Positions 42,018-53,430 of a stretch of DNA of 64,000 nucleotides are shown piece by piece. The DNA is from Bedellia somnulentella (Eukaryota; Arthropoda; Insecta; Lepidoptera; Bedelliidae). The notes under the pieces are model-generated. The model searched no databases. It was not told where the DNA came from and worked only from the letters and a program-made list of their open reading frames with translations. A program made the position numbers and the translations under genes. The number at the start of each line of letters is the position of its first letter. The first letter of the stretch is position 1. The stretch is taken from NCBI GenBank assembly GCA_963576735.1, contig OY755182.1, positions 496,001 to 560,000 of the forward strand, in the 5' to 3' direction.

Positions 42018-42326
42018 TAGCTGTGTAGTGTCGGCTTAGTATAGCACTACCCTATGGTACCACCCATTCATTCTGTTAAAGAAATGGTTCTTCCTGTGGG
42101 TCTAAGTAAGAGGCAACTTAGGGTATTGGAGCGTTTTCTAGGCGACGGGTTTGGAGATGGGGGTTGTGTTATTCTAAGCCGTAAGCCGTAGGGGCTTTTT
42201 AAGTGATTTTTGGGCGATGATTTATTATTATCATCTTTTCTCCAATCAACTTCCAAAAGTGGCTCAGGAATTTATCGATCCAAAGCTCTAGCTACCCCGT
42301 TAAGTGATTTATAGCCGTGAGTATAC
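42018..42326 (+). mobile_element. SINE-A copy, internally rearranged
   Basis: Head GCTGTGTAGTGTCGGC, then extra sequence with a second partial head-like stretch (TTCTAAGCCGTAAGCCG near 42170), then the normal 3' half. Looks like one SINE-A disturbed by another. Confidence 0.75.
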
Positions 42327-42420
42327 ATACATACATACATATACTCACGCCGTTAATTCCCATTGGGGTAGGCAGAGACTATCGATCGCCACTTCGTACG
42401 ATCCTGGCAAACTTCTCTTG
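42327..42420 (-). mobile_element. LINE-Y 3' fragment, tail-to-tail with SINE-A
   Basis: CATACATACATACATATACT, ACGCCGTTAATTCCCATTGG, then complement of the RSI and CQDR codons. Only 94 bp. Confidence 0.85.
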
Positions 42421-42446
42421 TCGTGAGTATATGTCTGCATATATTG

Positions 42447-42602
42447 AGTTTGAAGATCCATCACCAAAAACCTTTGTTTTATTATCTTTTCCCCACACAA
42501 CTTACAAAAGTGGCTGAGAGATTTGTAATTTAGAAGGTGTGGTTACCCTTTCTAGGGACTTATGGCAGTGAGTACTGCGTATATGTATGTATGTGTGTAT
42601 GT
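42447..42602 (+). mobile_element. SINE-A copy, 5' truncated
   Basis: GTTTGAAGATCCATCACC to GGCAGTGAGTACTGCGTATA. Confidence 0.8.
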
Positions 42603-42820
42603 ACAAATAAAAATGTATACTAGATTTGTTTTAACCTTTTATTTTTTTGCACACATTTAGTTTACATCCAGAAAGACTGCAAACATTTTATTATATTTTA
42701 TTTATTCTGTACAACATTATTTTATTGATCATAAGATATGGTAATTTTACATAAGTCTTTATGATCCCTATCGGGTATAGTAAAATAGAAGAGAGGATTA
42801 AACAATCGGTATTTCAAAGT

Positions 42821-43054
42821 TTGCTGTGTAGTGTCGGCTCAGAATAACACTACCCCATTTCTACCCGTGGGTGATCGTAAGAGGCGACTAAGGGTCTAGG
42901 GGCTTTTTAAGTGATTTTTGGGCGATGTGGTTGGAGACCATTTATTATTACCATCTTATCCCCAATCAACTTCCAAAAGTGGCTGAGGAATTTCTCATTC
43001 CAAAGCTCTGGCTACCCTGTTAAGGGATTTATAGCCGTGAGTATATGTATGTAT
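42821..43054 (+). mobile_element. SINE-A copy with 12-bp target duplication
   Basis: GTATTTCAAAGT at 42809-42820 and 43055-43066. A ~20 bp deletion follows the box-B-like block. Confidence 0.93.
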
Positions 43055-43066
43055 GTATTTCAAAGT

Positions 43067-43642
43067 CATTGTATAAGTAAATATGTTCAGGCAAACGTCG
43101 TCTAATTTCATAATGAATAATTAGAGATGTAAAATTTTAATGAAAATTAAAGAAGTCAAATTATAATAATTTAATATTTATAATATAACTTCTTAATAAA
43201 TTTCTTCGCTTAATTCCGCTAAATAATACCTGCAGTCTTCATGCAACATGCACTGTGCACCGCCCGCCCTTCCACTTACAAGAAATCGAAAAGCAGACAA
43301 TGCACCACACACACACCCGCAAGCGAAAACCACAGGCAACCACAAACATGCGACGCGTTTCGACTCAACACGAGTCATTGACGAGCAGTTAGTAGACAGT
43401 TCGGCAGCTGACCACCGAGTCTTGAGTTTTGACAATAAATACAATATATTATTTTAGTACTTTTATATATTTATTTTAATATTTCGTCATTTAGTTATTC
43501 TTTTACTGAGTAATAACATTTTTTACCAAAAGTTCCCTTAATTGGTAGGGAAATTTATAAAACTCAATTTTTTAAGTGCATCAGACAATTTATCATAAGA
43601 CCTAATTGAGATTAAGTTTCTACTGGTACTTTTTGAGTCTAA
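43067..43642. other. Non-repetitive stretch with overlapping frames and a GAAAC hairpin
   Basis: 43193-43457 is less AT-rich than its surroundings and open on both strands (83 codons minus, 69 plus), with no family recognised. On the minus strand GACTC/GAGTC (43372-43376 with 43362-43366) forms a hairpin followed by GAAACGCGTC. It could be the leader of a Penelope-like element; unproven. Confidence 0.4.
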
Positions 43643-43898
43643 CTTAAGTCATGTGTGTGGTTGATTGATCATGATTGTTAACGGTGAGAGGAAACATCGT
43701 GAGGAAGCCCACATGGCTGAGTTGTACCTACAGTGTACTCTTGCCAAACGGTGATAGGCCTGCCCCCTATCACGTAAGTACACTGTCCAAGCAAAATATG
43801 CCAACTCTAAACACCAGGTGCCTATGTCACGTGATATTCAGAAGTATTAATACCTCTGCCAATCCCTTTGAGGATATAAGGCGTGAACGATTGAGTTT
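43643..43898 (+). mobile_element. SINE-B copy, 5' truncated
   Basis: TAAGTCATGTGTGTGG to AAGGCGTGAACGATTGAG, internal deletion near 43725. Confidence 0.85.
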
Positions 43899-44919
43899 TG
43901 AATCTAAAGAGAAAGAAAAAGTTATATTAAATTTTTATTTACTATAAGTCAAAATAGGAAATAATCAAATAAAGAAGAAACACAATTATAGTATTAGAAA
44001 TTAACTGTTAACTTTTAGAATATATTATTTTATTCTTCCTCTTTTTCCCAAAATACATACTTAAAATATGAAATCGCACTAACAAGGAAAGCTCCCAACG
44101 TTTAACGGTTACGAAATCTCGTAGAGGACAATTCTCTCTAGAGGGTTGTTGCAGAGCAAGCCGTGTTACAGAACTTTAGAAAAGCTCCAACAACCTTGAA
44201 AGCTTCGTTGTAATATCCCAGCTTTAGGTACAGAAGACAAATTGTTAGTTCTGGAGTCAATTTAAATCTTGTGTAGGTTCTTTATACACCCAAAGCCTAA
44301 CTCAGGGCTATTATACAAAAAAAGATGTCACCAGAAGAGTGTAGAAATAATTAATTTTGAACCACTTATGAGAAGGAAAAATGTAATTAAATAAAAATCG
44401 TGTATGACGGGTTCCTCATTGCATCGCAAAAAAATCCAATCAAAAAATTTAGTTTGTATAACGACTAAAGAAAAAGATGGAATAGCTATATTCTATATAT
44501 ATTTAAAGCCGATGCACACGGGGCTTAATTGATCTAGACCTCAGAACCTTTTCATATTTTAAATTTATAAACACATCAAACTAAACTTATTTAAAATATT
44601 GTAATTTTCTAAACAATTAATACATAATAAAACATATGGTCAAATCACAAGATGTTTTTTTTTATTTCAGCATAGGCTAAGAACCTCATTATAATTTCTC
44701 AGTTTGATCGAGGTACGATACTTTTTAATTATAATTTATTTTGTAAATCACAATATTCTAGATAGGCATTCCATGGATTTAAAATATAAAAGGGGTATTT
44801 TTTAAAAACGAGGTCTAGGCCAATGGTCGCTCAAATACAACGATAAACATACTTCATCTAGGCGAGACATCCAAAGACATGCAGTTACTTTTTCTTTGGA
44901 TAACATATTTTTTAACCCA
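43899..44919. other. Anonymous sequence, possible SINE-A ghost
   Basis: 44401-44497 (GACGGGTTCCTCATTGCATC, AAATCCAATCAAAAA) may be a minus-strand SINE-A ghost. The rest has no partner. Confidence 0.4.
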
Positions 44920-44920
44920 C

Positions 44921-45160
44921 CTTACATACATACCTATAATCATGGCTTTAAATCTTGAAAAAAGGGTACTCAAGGCTTCAGAATTCGATTTTTTTTGGCT
45001 ACTTATGGAAATTGAACGGTAAACAGATAGTAAAATAAAGGATTTATTAGTGATGGGTTTCCATCCACATCGTTCAGCAATTACTTAAAAACGACCCTTC
45101 TTGCGACACCCTTGGTAAGCAATGCGTTAGTGCTATTCTAAGCTGACTTTACACAGCCAC
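44921..45160 (-). mobile_element. SINE-A copy, diverged
   Basis: CTTACATACATACCTATAAT to GCTGACTTTACACAGC. Confidence 0.8.
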
Positions 45161-45218
45161 CTTAACCTTAACATCACCTTTGAGATAAATGAAGTTAGTG
45201 TTATTTTGATCGCTTACA

Positions 45219-45463
45219 CACATGCATACATATACTCACGGCCACAACTCTAATTAAGGAGTAACCAGAGCTATGAGCTAAAAATTACTCGGCCACAAGT
45301 GTAAGTTGATAGGGGAAGATGGTTGTAATAAAGTATCATTGGTGATGGGTCTCCAACCGCATTCCCCAATCATCACTCAAAAAAGCCCCATACCCTTGGT
45401 CGCCTCTTACGATACCCGTGGCTAGAAAGGGGTAGTGACATTCTAAGCTGGCACTACACGGCA
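45219..45463 (-). mobile_element. SINE-A copy
   Basis: GCATACATATACTCACGGCC to GCTGGCACTACACGGC. Confidence 0.87.
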
Positions 45464-46690
45464 AAACACATGCACTATCCATTCGGTACACTAAGCCTAA
45501 AATCCTAAAACTTGAAAAATATGTTCATTTCAACGATTCTCTCAAGTACAAAAGCAAAATAATATTTCATTGTCTAATGTCCTTCTTCCCTTGAAGTACT
45601 TCAAATCATTTTAGTTCTTATGATTTCGGTTGAAGGTTGATTTTCATCCGTTGGTGTTAAAAGCAGGGATTTCCTGGATATATAAAAGGTCTTATGTCAA
45701 TTTTATGGAGGGCGTTTATCGTTTGTGTGAATTGGTTTCTTAAAAGAAATTCAGTATTTGCATTTCATTTGATATGCGTCGGTTTAATAGATTCTTTCGA
45801 GTGGAACAGCGCCGTTTATCTTTCTTTGATATAATTGACTATCATCATTTTAAATACAAATAAGAGAGACGTTTTCTTTTCAACGTAACACAAAACATTA
45901 TTTTCGAACAAGGGAATAGGACGAAATTAAGTGATTCTTGACAAGTGCAGTGTGAAAAATGGAATTGTGAAATGAGAGAAAAGGGAATGTAATGATAGTT
46001 GGGGCCTATAGAATGTATGAATAACATATAACCCTTTTGCTAGCTATAATATCGTTGGTATTTGGGACACAAAAACATCAAACAAGAGAGAAAATAAAAT
46101 CAAAATTGATTATTATTAACTCTTTTATTACTTCCGCAAATCTCTTCAAATTGCTTTGCAAAGACCAATAAAGTCATTAAAATTCTAAAGTCAAGTCTCG
46201 TCTTCAGAACGCTATATACTCGAGTTTACGAAGTTCAGAGGCCCATCAATTTTATTGCATAAGTTTTGAGCGGCTCCACCGCAGTTGGAATTCGGCAAAC
46301 GTATTTCGGCTGAAAGGAATTGAGACGCAAAAATATCACGGAATTTATAGAGGATTCGTGTTTGGCTTCGATCTACACAGATATTTACCAAGTTGCTAGG
46401 TTTGTGGGATGATTTAGGCTGGAAAAACACGGATTTTGTAACCCTTAGAGACCTAAGAGTGAGTTTATAAATGTAAAAGTATGATTTTTACGAACTTACG
46501 ATCCTTAAACGGGAAATGGTTACAATAGTAGAATCAGAAAATCGTTGCCATTTTTGACTATAAAATAATACTTATGTTTGTCAAGTTGGTTTTTAAAACA
46601 TCTCAAAGATTTATTCAAAATTAGGTATGTCAAGTTTAGGCATATCCGAACTACCCTCAATTGACTGTATAAGTCTATTGTGCCCTATCA
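45464..46690. other. No feature recognised
   Basis: AT-rich, 1.2 kb without a repeat partner. Small minus-strand frames at 45845-46027 and 46212-46430 have no family features. Confidence 0.5.
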
Positions 46691-46692
46691 TT

Positions 46693-46839
46693 CATGACTA
46701 AGGGTATAGAGGCTTTTTAAGTGATTTTTGGGTGATGTGGTTGGAGACCCGTCACCAAAAACATTTATTATTACCATCTTTTCCCCAATCAACTTCCAAA
46801 AGTGGCTGAGAAATTTCTAGCCGTGAGTATATGTATGTA
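46693..46839 (+). mobile_element. SINE-A copy, 5' truncated, short 3' deletion
   Basis: GACTAAGGGTATAGAGGC to TAGCCGTGAGTATATGTATG. The CTCTGGCTACCCC block is deleted. Confidence 0.85.
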
Positions 46840-47070
46840 TCACGTCAAAACGAAAAAAGATGACGAAAATTGGGATAGTTTTGATAACTGCAACTCACTT
46901 CTCAAATTTACCCCTTCAAATATTTCAGAATTCCTAGTTTCTGAGTGTGATATCGATAGGAAAAGATTTTTTAAGATAACAGGAACAATATACCGAAGGT
47001 GGAAATGTTATCTTTATTCGATTGTAACAACAAATAAATAACTTAGTTACTTATAATTCATTTATTTTTT

Positions 47071-47330
47071 AACGTCGTGAAAGCTCAGTGGATAGAAGAC
47101 CACTTATCATGCAGACGACTAGTTTTCTAATTCCGGATCAAGCGTTTATTTCTAAAAAAAGAATTACGTTTGGTTAATTTATCATGGTTGTAACGGTGAG
47201 TGAAAACATCGTGAGGAAACCCACATAGCTGAGTTGTACTTAGTCATGTGACAGTGTATTCATACATAACTTCAAAAGTATTAGTACCTTTACCAACCCT
47301 TTCGGGGCTATAAGTCCTGAACGTTTCAGT
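47071..47330 (+). mobile_element. SINE-B copy
   Basis: tRNA-like head GTGAAAGCTCAGTGGATAG with worn box B, body GTTGTAACGGTGAGTG. The CACGTGA hairpin is deleted. End is CCTGAACGTTTCAG. Confidence 0.8.
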
Positions 47331-47717
47331 CTTTTGAGTTTTGATTTATTTCCTACTATTAACAAAAAAAACATAAAACAACATACATAAAACCCAAGAA
47401 CACTGCATTCTTTAGAACAAACTATGGAAAGTCAGAATTAGTGAGCCTGAAATTGCAAACACATTGAATTGATGTTCTCTTGCCTTATTTTTCGAAATCA
47501 GCTGTATCTATATTATACAGAGCTTTTTTATGTCATTGTTTGCCCGTAATCAAATAGCTCCGTAACAACTCAACCGATACCGGAATATCTTATAGCATTT
47601 AAAATCTGATACCTAGCAGAATAGTATAGGCTATATAACAATTACAATCACAACAAACGTCATAGACAATAAGTAATTTACAAATATGTCAGTGCATTCA
47701 TTGAAAAGCAGACATAA

Positions 47718-48869
47718 TATTTTCTAAGACTTTCACGATTGCACATCTATAATCTATACTTATAATTAATCTGTAGAGAGGTCAATTCTGTACATGAAAT
47801 ATATTTACAAAATAACTATCAGGGGGTGATAAGGGATCGATACTGATGCCAAAAATACAATCAGTAAAATTTTTGTCTGTCTGTCTTTCTGTCTGTCTGT
47901 CTGTCGGTTTGTATGTTCCTTATGGAAACAAAAACTACTCGTAGGATTTTGACGAAACTTGGTACATTTATTCATCATACTCCTGGGCAGGTTATAGTAT
48001 ACTTTTCACAAAAGTAGTGAAGGGGAATTTTGGGAAATTTTGGGAAAACGGGAGAAGTTACCACATTTTTTGAGCCTTCGTCACGTGTGTAGCCTTAATG
48101 GTTAAAGTTACATAGAAATCATGTATGACGGAAATATTTTACATAAAATTGTCTAAAAATTATTCTTGAACAGCATATGTCTATCTTTTATGGTTGACTC
48201 ACAATTACACGTGTATCTCCTGATAGCTTAGCAGTTCGGGACATTCTGATTATATTTGTTTACTCTTACGTTTATAATACTCTCACTCACCTATTCAATA
48301 AAAAAAGAATCATAGAAATCGGTATAGAAACACCAAAGTTATTCAATGAAAAATAATAGTCGCACGCGACCAAAACCAAATTCTTACTAATTTGCATATA
48401 AAATACTAGGTGGCGCCAGTAGTTCCATATTACATGGTTTCTTTTTTGATTTTTTTAAATATTTCAAAGCGTTTTACTCAACTTCATCTCTACCAACTCA
48501 ACCTGAAAATTAGCTTATGTTTAGATATACAGAGCCATTCATAAAAGCGCTTTCAAAATCACAAAGTTACACTATTCAGAAGTGCTATAAGTTGTAATCA
48601 AGGCAAGGCGCTAAATTTCATAAAGCTTGAGCAGTGGTTGAAGAAACCTCAGATATTTTTAAAACTACGCTACCCGTGCGAAGCTGGGTCGATCCATTAG
48701 TTATAATTAAACAACTTTTGACTTTCGGATATTTCAATCGCGTGTTATTACATGGTTTTTTTAAAGCCCGACGTTTCGAAAACTTTTCAGTTATCATGGT
48801 CACGGGAAGATTGAGGTGTGTAATAACACGCGATTAAAATATCCGAAAGTCAAAAGTTGTTTTAATTAT
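47718..48869. mobile_element. Penelope-like terminal-repeat insertion, interrupted by a Helitron
   Basis: Flanked by AAAGCAGACATAA at 47705-47717 and 48870-48882. Its own sequence is 47718-47752 plus 48701-48869. It holds ~50-bp inverted arms (48702-48752 and about 48817-48869) around AAGCCCGACGTTTCG and TTTTCAGTTATCATGG, the same as at 7500-7765. Confidence 0.8.
47753..48700 (+). mobile_element. Non-autonomous Helitron, 948 bp, nested
   Basis: A|TCTATACTTATAATTAATC to GATCCATTAG|T (CTRR worn to TTAG). Close relative of 12157-13111. The related uninterrupted sequence at about 7520-7540 shows what the site looked like before insertion. Confidence 0.88.
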
Positions 48870-48882
48870 AAAGCAGACATAA

Positions 48883-49446
48883 GTAAAAAAAATGTAAGGG
48901 AGTCTAAATAAGTGAAAGATAAATCAATTGTAAAACAGAAATAAGAACCTAATTAACCTTCTCGTGAACTTGTCAAAAACGTGTCACGAGCGTTTTCGCA
49001 GTAATTTGACTTAAAGCGTGGGGTTTGGACAATCGTAAATTGGCGGGCCCTTGTAGGGCGGCAGAGGGGCGAAGGGGCGAAGGGGCGAGCAATGTAATCC
49101 TTGGTGATGGATTGCGCTCGGCAATGTTTGTTTTTGCAAATTCAAATAAACTTTGCTCTCTTGAAGAGTTTTCGAGTGCGGATATATGGATCATGTTTTT
49201 TCGGCGGGAATTCCTGTGTTTGTCATGTTTGACTAATGGAAAGACTCACAATTTCATGCCTCTGCGTGTTAGAAATGTGTTTTTAAGTTCGTTATTTTTA
49301 TGAATTGGTTCTTTTACTCGCATAGGCATAATTATAATTTTAGAAAAAACATTTATTTAGTAAATAGATACGTATACTTTCAGTTATAAATCATAATAAA
49401 ATAGAGTATCTAGTGCTTGAGATATGTAAATTTTTCGACCTGAAGA
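48883..49446. other. Anonymous sequence with GGGGCGAA repeats
   Basis: A GAGGGGCGAAGGGGCGAAGG run near 49062-49088. A 92-codon frame (49025-49303) has no recognised features. Confidence 0.45.
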
Positions 49447-49567
49447 GCAAGCACGAGCGCTATTTTATCGACATGATAACGGTTAGAATGAGATGGCTGT
49501 ATACGATACTAAGTAAGTGCGTCAGAGATGGATGCTTTATCCCACACGATAACTAGTTTAAACTAAT
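49447..49567 (-). mobile_element. MITE-1, second copy
   Basis: GCAAGCACGAGCGCTATTTT to AACTAGTTTAAAC is the reverse of 943-1074. It lacks the far inverted end. Confidence 0.7.
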
Positions 49568-49599
49568 AACTATTTACTAGTCGGGCTGTTATAATAGTT

Positions 49600-49815
49600 T
49601 ACGGGGAATCGATAGTAAAGTGAAGCGTGATTAGTGATGTTTCTCCAGCTATATCGATCAAAACTTACTTCAAGCCCTAAATTTATACAGACATACATAC
49701 ATACATATACTCACGGCTGTAAATCCCTAGAAGGGGTAGCCAGAGCTAAGGAATTAGAAATTCCTCAGCCACGTTTGAAAATGTATATTATATTCCAAGC
49801 TGACAATACACGCCA
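49600..49815 (-). mobile_element. Old SINE-A, split by a younger SINE-A
   Basis: 49600-49678 is the middle of an old minus-strand copy and 49790-49815 (TTCCAAGCTGACAATACACG) its head. The interruption is the next feature. Confidence 0.6.
49684..49787 (-). mobile_element. SINE-A copy, 5' truncated, nested in SINE-A
   Basis: ACATACATACATACATATAC, ACGGCTGTAAATCCC to CAGCCACGTTTGAAAATG, near-consensus. Confidence 0.8.
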
Positions 49816-49917
49816 AGAGATGTGCAAGAAGTATATAGTTAAAGCTAAAATAATATAAATATTATTGATAGTGATTGCAACATTAAGCTTATTTCGGAGA
49901 TACGGAACGAGAGACGC

Positions 49918-50025
49918 ATTATCAATGATCTTTTATTTTACCATCCTTTCCCTTATAAAAGTAGCTTTGGAATTTCAAAATCTGAATATCTGGCTACCCC
50001 TTTTTGAGATTTATTGCCGTGAGTA
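49918..50025 (+). mobile_element. SINE-A 3' half
   Basis: TTTTATTTTACCATCC to ATTGCCGTGAGTATTGG. Confidence 0.75.
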
Positions 50026-50082
50026 TTGGATTGAGATGATTAGTTATGAGATATCCCCGACTGTTTAGTTTTCTATATATCT

Positions 50083-50102
50083 GGGGGCACGGATGTGCCC
50101 CC
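50083..50102. other. 8-bp stem hairpin
   Basis: GGGGGCACGGATGTGCCCCC, a perfect GC-rich stem with a 4-nt loop, followed by GCCAAGTCGAGCGCGAAGC. Probably part of a repeat. Confidence 0.55.
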
Positions 50103-50406
50103 GCCAAGTCGAGCGCGAAGCAAATACTGAAGTACCATCCTATTCGCAACCATTTCGCCGCATTTTCAGGGCCCCATTTGAGAACCTCTGGATAGGATTA
50201 AATTACTGAAATTTTCGTCACCTAAAAATTCGTAATCCCACACTTGAAATCCACCAAGTCACGTCAAATTAACTATTATAATAAATAAATCGCAGTAAGG
50301 AACCTTAGACTTGGCTCCACTTATTTTAGAGATTTCATTACTTTTTAAAGATAAACAAGTAGGATTTTCGAAACTGGGTAGTTTTTTACAGAATGTTTTT
50401 GGTGGT
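50103..50406. other. No feature recognised
   Basis: Follows the hairpin; AT-rich after 50200. Confidence 0.45.
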
Positions 50407-50480
50407 ATATACATATACTTATGCTATTAGTTCCTATTGGGGTAGGCAGAGATAATTATCATTTTATACAATCTAGGCAA
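50407..50480 (-). mobile_element. LINE-Y 3' fragment, worn
   Basis: CATATACTTATGCTATTAG, ATTGGGGTAGGCAGAG. Confidence 0.7.
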
Positions 50481-50932
50481 GATATAAAATAAAAAAAAGA
50501 TAAAAGATATTTACTAGCTACCCAACACAATAACAACACATAAAATTAATATAAATATAAAAAAGGTGGCATCGAAAATATTTATTATTATGTATGCCTG
50601 GATTGTACAAAGTTCGAGCTAAATTGACATTTGTCATTTTTCTTTTTGGAAGTTACCAATCGGGGCATATTCTAAAGTTTGCCCTCACAAAGTCCACACT
50701 ATATTTCATGACTTCACACACACTGAAGTCCCACTAGTGGCCTCAAACCCTCAATTGGGATAGTTATCAAACAGTGAGAGTCAGCGTCGGTGGCGGATGG
50801 AACACTTGAATTCCATTAGGTCCGCCACTTTCCAATCGAGAGGACTCGTTCAGGTGTGAACTGCCTAAAACCACTTCTAATCGGTTTGTACCTAAACGAT
50901 ACTTAGATTTTATATTTTTAGTTTACGTTTAG
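50481..50932. other. No feature recognised
   Basis: No repeat partner found. Confidence 0.45.
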
Positions 50933-51102
50933 CTGTGTAATACCAGCTTAGAATAACACAACCGCATTTCTTCTAGCGGGTGTACGTAAGATGCGTCTCA
51001 GGGTATTGGGGATGGAGACCCAACATGGCTGATGAATTTCTAATTCTGAAGCTCCCGCTACCCCTTTTAAGGATATATAACCGTGAGTATATGTATGTAT
51101 GT
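50933..51102 (+). mobile_element. SINE-A, unit 1 of alternating array
   Basis: GCTGTGTAATACCAGC to AACCGTGAGTATATGTATG, with a ~70 bp internal deletion. Tail meets the tail of unit 2. Confidence 0.83.
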
Positions 51103-51217
51103 ATATACCTATATATTCACGGCTATAAATTCCATAAAAGTACCTATGAAAGAGGTACAGCCAAAGCTTCTAAACTGGCTATAGATTTACTAGTTTTGGA
51201 AGATAAGATTAAGATTT
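51103..51217 (-). mobile_element. SINE-A, unit 2 (5' truncated)
   Basis: TATATTCACGGCTATAAATTCC to AAGATTAAGATTT. Repeated almost exactly at 51466-51583. Confidence 0.78.
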
Positions 51218-51465
51218 GCTGTGTAGTGTGGGCTTAGAATAGCACTACCCCATTTCTACCGGTAGGTGATCGTAAGAGGCGACTATGGGTATAAGGGCTT
51301 TTTAAGTGGTTTTTAGGCGATGCGGTTAGCGACCCGTCACCAAAAACATTTATTATTACCATCTTTTACCCAATCATCTTCCAAAAGTGGCTGAGGAATT
51401 TCTCATTCCAAAGCTCTGGCTATCCCGTTCAGGGATTTATAGCCGTGAGTATATATATGTATGTA
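51218..51465 (+). mobile_element. SINE-A, unit 3
   Basis: Full length, GCTGTGTAGTGTGGGC to GCCGTGAGTATATATATG plus repeats. Confidence 0.88.
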
Positions 51466-51583
51466 TGTATATACCTATATATTCACGGCTATAAATTCCA
51501 TAAAAGTACTTATGAAAAAGGTACCGCGAAAGCTTCTAAACTGGCTATAGATTCACTAGTTTTGGAAGATAAGATTAAGATTT
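51466..51583 (-). mobile_element. SINE-A, unit 4, duplicate of unit 2
   Basis: Same truncation point and private sequence as 51103-51217, 363 bp away. A segmental duplication, not an independent insertion. Confidence 0.8.
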
Positions 51584-51812
51584 GCTGTGTAGTGTCGGCT
51601 TATAATAGCACTACCCCAATTTTGCCGGTGGGTAAGAGTAACGTAAGAGGCGACTGACAGTATTGGGGCTTTTAAGAGATTTTTGGGCGATGTGGTTGGA
51701 GACCATTATTTTACCATCTTTACCCCACTCAACTTTCCAAAAGTGGCTGAAGAGTTTCTGATTCCTTAGCTCTAGCTACCCCTTTTAGGGATTTACAGCC
51801 GTGAGTATATGA
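51584..51812 (+). mobile_element. SINE-A, unit 5
   Basis: GCTGTGTAGTGTCGGC to ACAGCCGTGAGTATATG. GAAGATAAGAT follows, as it also occurs just before the head. Confidence 0.87.
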
Positions 51813-52687
51813 AGATAAGATGCAAATAAGATTGTAAAAAGTGGATGGTTGATGGTGAGTTTGATGACTAGTAGAGATGATAACTAAAAAAACCTTAAAC
51901 CTAAGTGTCATCTTAAACCTCTCGGGGGAAGAAAAGGATGTGTGCTATTTGTATTGCATTTTGAACGGGTATATTTTCTAGGTACTAATACTTCTGACAT
52001 TGTCACTTCGTGTTTGGAGTACCCAGTGTTAAATCTCATTTTATATATAAACATAATATTATTTGCAAAATAAACCAAAATGCATCAATGTTGTATAAAG
52101 GCCTTAGTGGCCCTGTTATACAGCTACAAGTGCAGTAATGGTCGCGTCGTGTTCACTAGAGTCATCTCATTGAGGCAGCTGTTAAACGAGCATATAGCCG
52201 TATAGCCGGGATTAGTGTTCATTGGCTTTATATATGCACTAAGTACCTGCTGTTACTGAACACTACATATTTAAATTTTAGGATTACGCTATGCTTTATT
52301 TTAACATATTGTGGGAACAGCAAAGATACACTGGCCAGTACACCCTGCTGTGTACCAACTTAAAATTTGTATTTAGGTTTAGCAAGAGAAACATTTCGAT
52401 ACCGCGATGTACGATTTTTTATGACGCTGCTTCTCTTCATCTGATTCAAATCTCTTCATTATAAAAAGTCGACCGTGAAAATGAATTGTGTATAAGGTTT
52501 CTGCTATTAAAATATCGTTAAACATAGTGGCATACCCACAATGTGTTGTCTAGTAGGTGTTTTACAATCAAGATCCTTTAATCCCCATAAATATGGTTTT
52601 TAAAGAAAAATATTAAGCAAAAATAAATGCAAGTCTCTAAAACCGTTGTTTCAGTACTCTCATAATTTTATCAGACTTATCGAAAAA
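51813..52687. other. No feature recognised
   Basis: Includes ATATAGCCGTATAGCCGG near 52192, reminiscent of the 55.7-57.3 kb block. No gene seen. Confidence 0.45.
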
Positions 52688-53306
52688 AACCGGCCAAGTG
52701 CGAGTCGGATCGCGCAAGGGTTCCGTACTATCATATATATAGAAAATCCCGTTTGTGTGAAAATCATGGGAGCCAAATTAGGTAAGTAATTTGATTTATG
52801 ACGTTTAAAAATAGAACTACGGGCAAGATCTCATTCAAACCAATTTTTGTTAGTAGTTTGTATAGTAATACACATCATATATTTTTTTCAGTTTTATCAT
52901 GCCCATATTTTAGAAGTTACGGGGGGGGGGACACACATTTTACCACTTTGAAAAAGTCTCTCGCGGAAACTATTCAGTTTTGAAAAAAATGATATAAGAA
53001 ACCTCAACATCATTTTCAAATACCTTTTGATAAATACCCCACACGTATAGGTTTGATGAAAAAAAAATATTAGAGTTTCAGTTCTATGTATGGGGAACCC
53101 TAAAAATTTTGGTTTTTTTTCAGATTTTATTTTAAAATCTTAATGCGGTTTACAGAATACATCTACGCACCAATTTTCTATAATGTAGTTCTTATAGTTT
53201 CGGAATAAACTGGTTGTGACATACGGACGGACGGACGGACAGACGGACAGACATGACGAATCTATAAGGTTCCCGTTTTTGCCATTTGGCTACGGAACCC
53301 TAAAAA
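52688..53306 (+). mobile_element. Lepidopteran GGGTTCCGTA repeat, ~620 bp
   Basis: Starts CCGGCCAAGTGCGAGTCGG and AGGGTTCCGTA (52719-52729), and ends CATTTGGC, TACGGAACCCT (53293-53303), an 11-bp inverted match. Internal GGAC/GACA repeats at 53223-53252 and a G run at about 52921. I recognise this as a common lepidopteran interspersed repeat; its class is not clear to me. Confidence 0.8.
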
Positions 53307-53430
53307 CTGTATGAAAATATTGATGAATTTTAAAAAAACTTGAGAGTTTTGCCAAGATCGTATGAAGTGGCGAACTATAGTCTCTGCCTATCACAAAGGT
53401 AACTAATGGCGTGAGTATATGCATGTCTGT
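53307..53430 (+). mobile_element. LINE-Y 3' fragment
   Basis: Codons for CQDR..KW are worn; ends AATGGCGTGAGTATATGCATG. Confidence 0.75.

Noticed and set aside
49025..49303. 92-codon frame near the GGGGCGAA repeats
   Set aside because: No domain recognised; the start falls in low-complexity repeats.
53223..53252. CRISPR-like or regulatory meaning of GGAC/GACA repeats
   Set aside because: Simple microsatellite within a known type of lepidopteran interspersed repeat; no spacer-repeat structure.
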